Below are positions 59,086 through 64,000 of a stretch of DNA of 64,000 nt, one piece after another. The position numbers and the translations under genes were made by a program. The stretch comes from Phytophthora colocasiae. Taxonomy: Eukaryota; Oomycota; Peronosporomycetes; Peronosporales; Peronosporaceae. Every line of letters starts with the position of its first letter. Within the stretch, counting starts at the first letter, position 1. Below the pieces are notes generated by a model that saw only the letters and a list, made by a program, of their open reading frames with translations, searched no databases and was not told the DNA's origin. The DNA lies in assembly GCA_018806915.1 (NCBI GenBank), contig JAGKQI010000102.1, forward strand, positions 620,001 through 684,000, read 5' to 3'.

Positions 59086-59221
59086 GAGTCTTCCTCTTCC
59101 TGGACAGGACTTAGGTCTTCATCCGGGATAGACTCGGGTGGTAGCGTCTGATGCTACCTCCATCCACTACGCGTCTCTAAATTGGCAGCAGAAGCACGTT
59201 GTTGTCGTTGGCCGACAAGAC

Positions 59222-59815
59222 GAAAGGCGAGGAGACCAAGTACCCGGACATGAAGTTCAAGAGTAAGTTCGCCCGTCCAACACGATCGAGATCAGGAGTC
59301 GACATGTTAGGACAATTGATCGGGACGGAATGCAGCTTGTGCGATTCCACAAAACGTTTTTCGGGTTAAGACGAACGATGACATCATGTTTCATGAGACG
59401 CTTCCGAATTGACGACGTCCATTCGGCTGCAGCGCCTTCGAGAAGGAGAGCTCTACATCATCGTCCCCAGGTTGCGCGAGTTCCCCCAGCCGGAGTGCAC
59501 GAGATCATGTGCGATCGATCCCGGCGTGCGTAACTTCATCACGGTGTATGATCCGAATAGCCGGACGTTCAGCGTGAAGGACTCGAGCAATGTCTTGAAG
59601 AAGAAGTTCGCAGCGGTGGACGAGATGAAATCCAAGCTGCAGGTGATGGACAACGCGTGCAAGGCGAGGCACCCGACGAAAGTTCGAACGAAGGTGAAGA
59701 AGGGATCTAAGAGCTGCAAGACAGCAGAGCATCGATTACGGTATCGTATGCGCCGACGTATCCGCTATACGTCTCGTAAGGCAACTCGCGTGGTGAACGA
59801 CATGCATCACAAGCT
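59222..59815 (+). pseudogene. Fanzor (eukaryotic TnpB-like) N-terminal and RuvC-I part, frameshifted
   Basis: Readable stretches in changing frames: KYPDMKFKSKF, then TIEIRSRHVRTIDRDGM and LVRFHKTFFG, then SIRLQRLREGELYIIVPRLR, and CAIDPGVRNFITVYDPN with the RuvC-I Asp encoded at 59517-59519, followed by the arginine-rich YRMRRRIRYTSRK helix and VVNDMHHKL. These are in the order found in Fanzor/TnpB nucleases, RNA-guided DNA cutters related to Cas12. At least two frameshifts make it non-functional. The sequence ends at about 59815, where the C-terminal part begins on the other strand. Confidence 0.72.
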
Positions 59816-59816
59816 C

Positions 59817-60134
59817 TTGGTGGACAGGTCTCCGCGACGAAGGCTTCACCGGTAAATGAGTTCGTGGGACACAATGGAAGCAATGCCACATTCTTGTGGA
59901 AGATGTTCCTCGCAGCGTTCACATCGCGGTCATGTCTCGCATGGCAATGCGAACACCGAAACACGTCGCTTCCACCAAGATTTCCCTTGATCTCGCCGCA
60001 GCTGGAGCAAGTCTTCGAGGTGTACTCTTCTTCACAAATGATTAGGCGCCCGCCAGCTCGTTCCATCTTGTATTTCAGCAGCATCTTAAACTTGAAGTGT
60101 GCCTGTGCCAGCATTGCTCTAACTGTAACGGGGA
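59817..60134 (-). pseudogene. Fanzor C-terminal part (RuvC-II, zinc ribbon, RuvC-III), inverted
   Basis: The minus strand reads VRAMLAQAHFKFKMLLKYKM, RAGGRLIICEEEYTSKTCSS (RuvC-II Glu and first zinc pair), CSHCHARHDRDVNAARNIF (second zinc pair and RuvC-III Asp), then VALLPLCPTNSFTGEAF. This half is open and in one frame but lies tail to tail against the N-terminal part, so no continuous nuclease can be read on either strand. Its upstream end is cut at about 60134 by the LTR of the next element. Confidence 0.78.
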
Positions 60135-60544
60135 TGTTACACGAATGTTTCTCGTTCGTGTGTGACACACGTGGATACATTTATGTGGGTACATAATAGT
60201 GTGTGACACTCATGATACATTTATGTGGGTACATAATGGTGTGGCACACACGAGTAGATACGTAGATGGCCTCAGAGCCTCACGTTGCATTTTGATTAGG
60301 ATTTAGTATGTTAGATACTAAATCCGTTACATTTAGGATTAGGGTAATAAAGTCAATAAAAATCAGTTTGCATTTTACATAGTTAGTGTTAGTCCTTTGT
60401 TATAGGGACACTGACTCTGTGAGTCCCGTATTTAGTGGACTACTTGGTTCTTGTATAGAACCGAAGGCAAGTGCCTTGCAAGCAGGACTCTACGAGTCAA
60501 CTAAACTTCCTCTGTGCCGTGCACACCTACGCAGCCCCGCTGCA
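60135..60544 (+). repeat. Probable 5' LTR of the second gypsy element
   Basis: Begins TGTTACACGAATG where Fanzor similarity stops and ends CCCGCTGCA two bases before a TGGTAGCA motif that fits a tRNA primer site. Without the 3' LTR the borders are inferred. Inside lie two copies of a ~40 bp unit (GTGTGACAC ... GATACATTTATGTGGGTACATAAT, about 60159-60238). Confidence 0.5.
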
Positions 60545-60601
60545 TCTGGTAGCACTAGTAGTCAATCCAACTCCTGAGTTGAAGACTGTTTCTCTGTGAG
60601 A

Positions 60602-61573
60602 ATGGAGCCAGAAGCATACGCTCACTTGACTCCGAGTCAGCGGGACACGCTTAACAAGCTTACGTCCTTGCTGGGCCCGGAAGGTACGGCGCACCTTGCG
60701 TCCCAAGGGCCGGAGGCCGTCAACGCGCGCCTCGAGGCATTTGCCTCGTACGAAAACGCTCTCGTCGAGCACATTCAGCGGAATGTAAACGGGGTTACCC
60801 CTGCTCCGAGAGCTAAGCCCGTCACGCTCAGCGTGAAGACCTTCCACGGGAATGAGGGAGAGAACCTCCTTTTGTGGACCCGAGAGGTCGAAATGGCCAT
60901 GGGGGCCGCCATGCTCCAGTTGGAGGGGCAACGCGTGGCGTTTGCCATCTCTAAGCTCGAAGGACGAGCACGAGAATGGGCCTTGACGTCTGGGACGTCG
61001 GTGGAAGCGGCCTTCCCCACATGGGGCGAGCTAAAGACCAAGCTCACGCAAGTGTTTGCTCCGCCTAACCAGGCGTATCGCGTGCGGTCACGCTTCCTTG
61101 CTTGTCGCCAGGGCAAGAAGGATCTGGTGGACTATATCCAAGAGCTGCGCACGCTCATTGCTGGCATGGCTGCCAACCCTCTACCTGAGGTGGTCGCCGT
61201 GACAATCTTCATGGAAGGCTTACGAGCTGGCGTGGCCAGGACGGAGGCATTCCGTCAGAACCCCCACAGCTTCGAAGATGCTGTCAGCGTGGCATTGAAT
61301 GCCGAACACAAGTTTAAGTTGTCGAGGGTCGGTGCTATCAGCACAGGGTCCGGTGGACCCGAGCCCATGGACCTCAGCTATGCTGAAGATGAGGTAGCTG
61401 AGCTACGAGCTGCGGTGCAGCGTATGAGCACCCGCCGGTGCTATACATGCGGCAGTCCCTCACACCTGAGGCCCAACTGCCCTCTGCGCAAAGAGCGCGC
61501 CGGCCAAAATGGTCGCAACCCTGCCGCGGGCCCCGCATTGGGCTCTGCCCAGGGAAACGCCGGCTCCCAGTAG
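60602..61573 (+). CDS. Gypsy gag (second element)
   Basis: 323 residues, [21 protein letters not shown] retrotransposon gag domain ([58 protein letters not shown]) is followed by one zinc knuckle [14 protein letters not shown]. Ends before the pol frame; the overlapping pol ORF lies in the -1 frame. Confidence 0.9.
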   Translation: MEPEAYAHLTPSQRDTLNKLTSLLGPEGTAHLASQGPEAVNARLEAFASYENALVEHIQRNVNGVTPAPRAKPVTLSVKTFHGNEGENLLLWTREVEMAMGAAMLQLEGQRVAFAISKLEGRAREWALTSGTSVEAAFPTWGELKTKLTQVFAPPNQAYRVRSRFLACRQGKKDLVDYIQELRTLIAGMAANPLPEVVAVTIFMEGLRAGVARTEAFRQNPHSFEDAVSVALNAEHKFKLSRVGAISTGSGGPEPMDLSYAEDEVAELRAAVQRMSTRRCYTCGSPSHLRPNCPLRKERAGQNGRNPAAGPALGSAQGNAGSQ

Positions 61574-63926
61574 ACGCGGGGCGGTCTACTGGGGAAGAAC
61601 TGAGTTCTGCAGTGCGTGAGAGGCACTGGGGCTCAGCCCCGAAGAGCTCCGTGCTCTTGAACACGGAACGTGTGAGCAAGCAGGGCTTGCTGGTCGTCCA
61701 GGTGGACGTGAAGGGCTTTGAGAAGCCGTGGATCGTGTTGATCGATTCGGATGCGTCTGGCAACTATGTCAGACGCTCCACCGTTGAAGGTAGTCAGCAA
61801 TATGCTGAGGCGCTTCGAGCGCGAAGAGGTGACACAGTCACAGTCCGTCTAGCGACGGGCGTCCGTGTCACGGTGGCCAAGGTCCCCATGGACCTGCGGC
61901 TGAAGTTCTTGGACTTCGATAGCGTGGAACGCTGCTTGGTCCTGGACCTGGATTCGAGGTACGACCTCATCCTTGGCATGGCGTGGCTGGAGCGCCACGA
62001 GCCATGGATTGATTGGAGGTCGAAGACCTTAGGTGCTACGCACTTCTCTCCTAGTGGAGCTTTGGCGAGTCATGAACCCACCTCTGCTAGGAAGCAGAAG
62101 CGCTATTGGCGCGAGCATCGAGCCGAGTCGGCTATGATGCTGGAAGTCGGTGTGTCCGAGTTAGTGGACGGCACCGAGTGCGAGGACCGCAGTCCTGTTG
62201 AGCGCGTAGCGCTGGTTGACAGTGAGTCAACGTGTGGGCAAAGCTCACGTAACCCCTGTGGGGCGGCACGTACTCCGCCGAGTGACGCCGGTCATGGACC
62301 GTCACTGGATGCCGATGGCATCGGGCCTTACCAGGCCGTGAACTGTGAGGCGGCACGTACTCCGTCGAGTGATACTGGTCGTGGACCAAGTCGATCGCTG
62401 AGTGTCTCTGACACTGGACCTGTTACGGTCATTGATTGTGCAGCGGCACGTACTCCGCTGAGCGGCATCGGTCGTCGACCGAGTGGATCGCAGAGTGTCA
62501 CTGACACTGGGCCTGAAGGGGCCGAAACCTGTGCGGCGGCACGTACTCCGTCTAGTGACGTCGGCGGTAGACCGAGTCAGTCACTGAGTGTCACTGACAC
62601 TGGGCCGGGCAAGGCCATAACCTGTGCGGCGGCACGTACTCCGTCGAGTGGACGTTCGTCGGCTAGGCGACGACGTCGTAAGGCCCTATGGGCGAGACGC
62701 TCTGCGTCTGAGTCGTCCGTGACGTCAAGTGTCAACGCACGGGAGGGCTGTGGGCAGCTATACACTCTGGTTGATGGAGTGGACGGCAGTGCCGAAGGCA
62801 GCGTCCTGCTGGACGGACTGCCGAGTGTTGACAAGCTCCTTGAGCTAGAGGAGATGTCGTTCGCCGACTTTGGCGATGCCTTGAAGGCTGGCGAACTCGC
62901 CGAGGTGGTCATCGTTCGACCTGAAGAGGAGTTAAACTCATCGTCCGTCGTGGACGAGTCCGTCTTGGCCGAGGTCAAGAAGGCGTTGAGCGCCAGGAGT
63001 GGATCGGAGATCCTCAAGAATCCCTCGGATCCCTTCTACTCCTTGCTGAAGGAATATGGAGACGTTGTCTCAAAGGAACCACCGAGTGGCCTGCCTCCTG
63101 ACCGAGGCGTTCGTCACGAGATCGACTTAGTTCCCGGAACTAAATACTGCGTGACCCGGCAGTGGCCTCTTCCTAAAGAGCAATGCGACGTCATTGACGC
63201 CTTCTTCCGTGCGAAGCACGCGGCGGGTCTCGTGCGCGAGAGCAAGTCTCCGCATTCCGCGCCAACGTTCTGTGTCAGAAAGCCGAATGGCAAGTGGCGT
63301 ATCGTTCACGCTTTTAACAAGCTCAACGCTGCCACGATTCCGGCGCAGACGCCGATTCCTAGGAAGGATGTTCTTCAGAACAACATGGTGGGTTGCACCA
63401 TGTACAGTGCGCTCGACTAGTCGATGGCTACTATCAGCTGCTCATGCGAGCCAGTGATATTCCGCTTACAGCGGTGAGCACCCCGAGCGGTATGCTCTGG
63501 GAGTGGCTCGTCATGCCCCAAGGGCTGTCGAATGCGCCTGCAACGTTCAATCGTCTAGTGACGCAGTTGTTCAGGCCCCTACGGGCATTCGCACAGACGT
63601 ACTTTGACGATGTGTTCGTCCACAGTCGTGCTGAGCACGGAAAGACTGATGTCGAGGTACACGTGGAACACGTGAGAGCAGTGCTCGAGTGCATGCGCAC
63701 CAACAAGTTGTACGCCAACGCGGACAAGTGCGTCTTTGGCGCGGAAGAAATCCCTTTCCTAGGGTGCTTCATTGGGAAGCATGGCCTTCGTGCTGATCCA
63801 GCAAAGGTCAAGGCCATTGTGGACTGGCCGGTTCCCTTGAACCAGAAGGACTTGCGTAAGTGGCTGGGCTTGGCCAACTACTTGCACAAGTATGTGGTGG
63901 AGCGGATCTGGCCAAAATCTGGTTGA
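61438..63926 (+). pseudogene. Gypsy pol (protease and reverse transcriptase), damaged
   Basis: Protease region has WIVLIDSDASGNYVRRS, with Asp replacing the Gly of the catalytic D-S/T-G triplet, so the protease is probably dead. A repetitive linker lies between protease and RT. The RT runs through RHEIDLVPGTKYCVTRQWPL, FCVRKPNGKWRIVHAFNKLN and MYSALD, then a one-base deletion at about 63418 puts the rest (VDGYYQLLMRASDIP, TYFDDVFVHS, FLGCFIGKHGLRADPAKVK) in another frame. The frame ends at 63926 before RNase H. Three lesions indicate an inactive copy. Confidence 0.88.
62257..62660 (+). repeat. Five-copy ~31-residue tandem repeat inside gypsy pol
   Basis: Units beginning C-x-A-A-R-T-P-x-S start at 62257, 62344, 62437, 62530 and 62623 (spacing 87, 93, 93, 93 bp). 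Each has a GPS/RPS and SVxDTGP core, for example SLSVTDTGPGKAITCAAART. It sits between protease and reverse transcriptase, where gypsy elements normally have a short linker. Confidence 0.88.
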
Positions 63927-64000
63927 GGCCGATCGCGATCGCCACTTGCGCCCAGACACCGACTAACGGAGGGGGTCCCCCGATGATCCGTGATCTTGTT

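Larger units (their letters stand above)
60135..64000 (+). mobile_element. Second Ty3/gypsy element, 5' part, degenerate (runs off the window)
   Basis: Inferred 5' LTR 60135-60544, primer-binding-like TGGTAGCACTAG at 60547, gag from 60602, pol from 61438. Frameshifts at the gag/pol overlap and at 63418. The 3' half and 3' LTR lie beyond 64000. It is inserted into the Fanzor relic. Confidence 0.8.

Noticed and set aside
63927..64000. Continuation of gypsy RNase H
   Set aside because: No RNase H motif can be read in the last 74 bases in any frame.

Overview
The window looks like oomycete nuclear DNA, most likely Phytophthora or a close relative. It is gene-dense, with short GT-AG introns (about 37-96 nt), very short intergenic spacers, frequent head-to-head gene pairs, Inr-like CTCATTT motifs just upstream of start codons, Ty3/gypsy elements and a Fanzor-type relic. 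The species call is an inference from gene families and structure; no search was run.

Layout. 1-5479: ten units of a 564-567 bp tandem repeat, each with one minus-strand tRNA-Ile(AAT) gene. 5480-6948: transposon graveyard (pogo-like transposase relic, then a TA-flanked 1.1 kb TIR element holding two further transposase fragments). 7284-19835: two very similar 'class 3 lipase + DnaJ + membrane' genes facing each other tail to tail; between them lie a METTL21-type methyltransferase, a four-exon FAM133-like SR-rich protein, a strumpellin (WASHC5) relic and the proteasome assembly factor POMP/Ump1. 20038-21973: a TM9SF (nonaspanin) gene whose middle ~330 bp is inverted. 22148-30238: two tandem alpha/beta hydrolases, the first split by a very young 4582 bp gypsy element (22514-27095; 257 bp LTRs with one mismatch; 5 bp target duplication CGAGA). 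30293-31060: a second METTL21-type methyltransferase. 31209-35207: a CHAT protease-like / NB-ARC / TPR protein with the architecture of an NLR-like STAND switch. 35255-41907: RAD17, a 55-residue coiled protein, an LTA4H-type aminopeptidase and an ankyrin gene with about one repeat per exon. 42113-47473: two tandem DGAT2-type acyltransferases with a long membrane N-terminus that shares a 966 bp nearly identical tract. 48238-58718: Miro GTPase, a TBC/ankyrin/zinc protein, a GAF-GAF-PDE phosphodiesterase and PXMP4. 58860-64000: a Fanzor relic scrambled across both strands, cut by the 5' LTR of a second gypsy element that runs off the window.

Most genes are housekeeping or membrane-traffic functions without an operon-like link. 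The candidates for under-described biology are the CHAT/NB-ARC/TPR protein, the paired lipase-DnaJ fusions, the DGAT2 enzymes with a large extra membrane domain, the tRNA array, and the broken Fanzor. Several genes are visibly damaged here: TM9SF (inversion), the first hydrolase (insertion plus frameshift), both gypsy pol genes (frameshifts) and tRNA copy 9 (T-loop deletion). Exon models were built by eye from splice sites, reading phase and family similarity.
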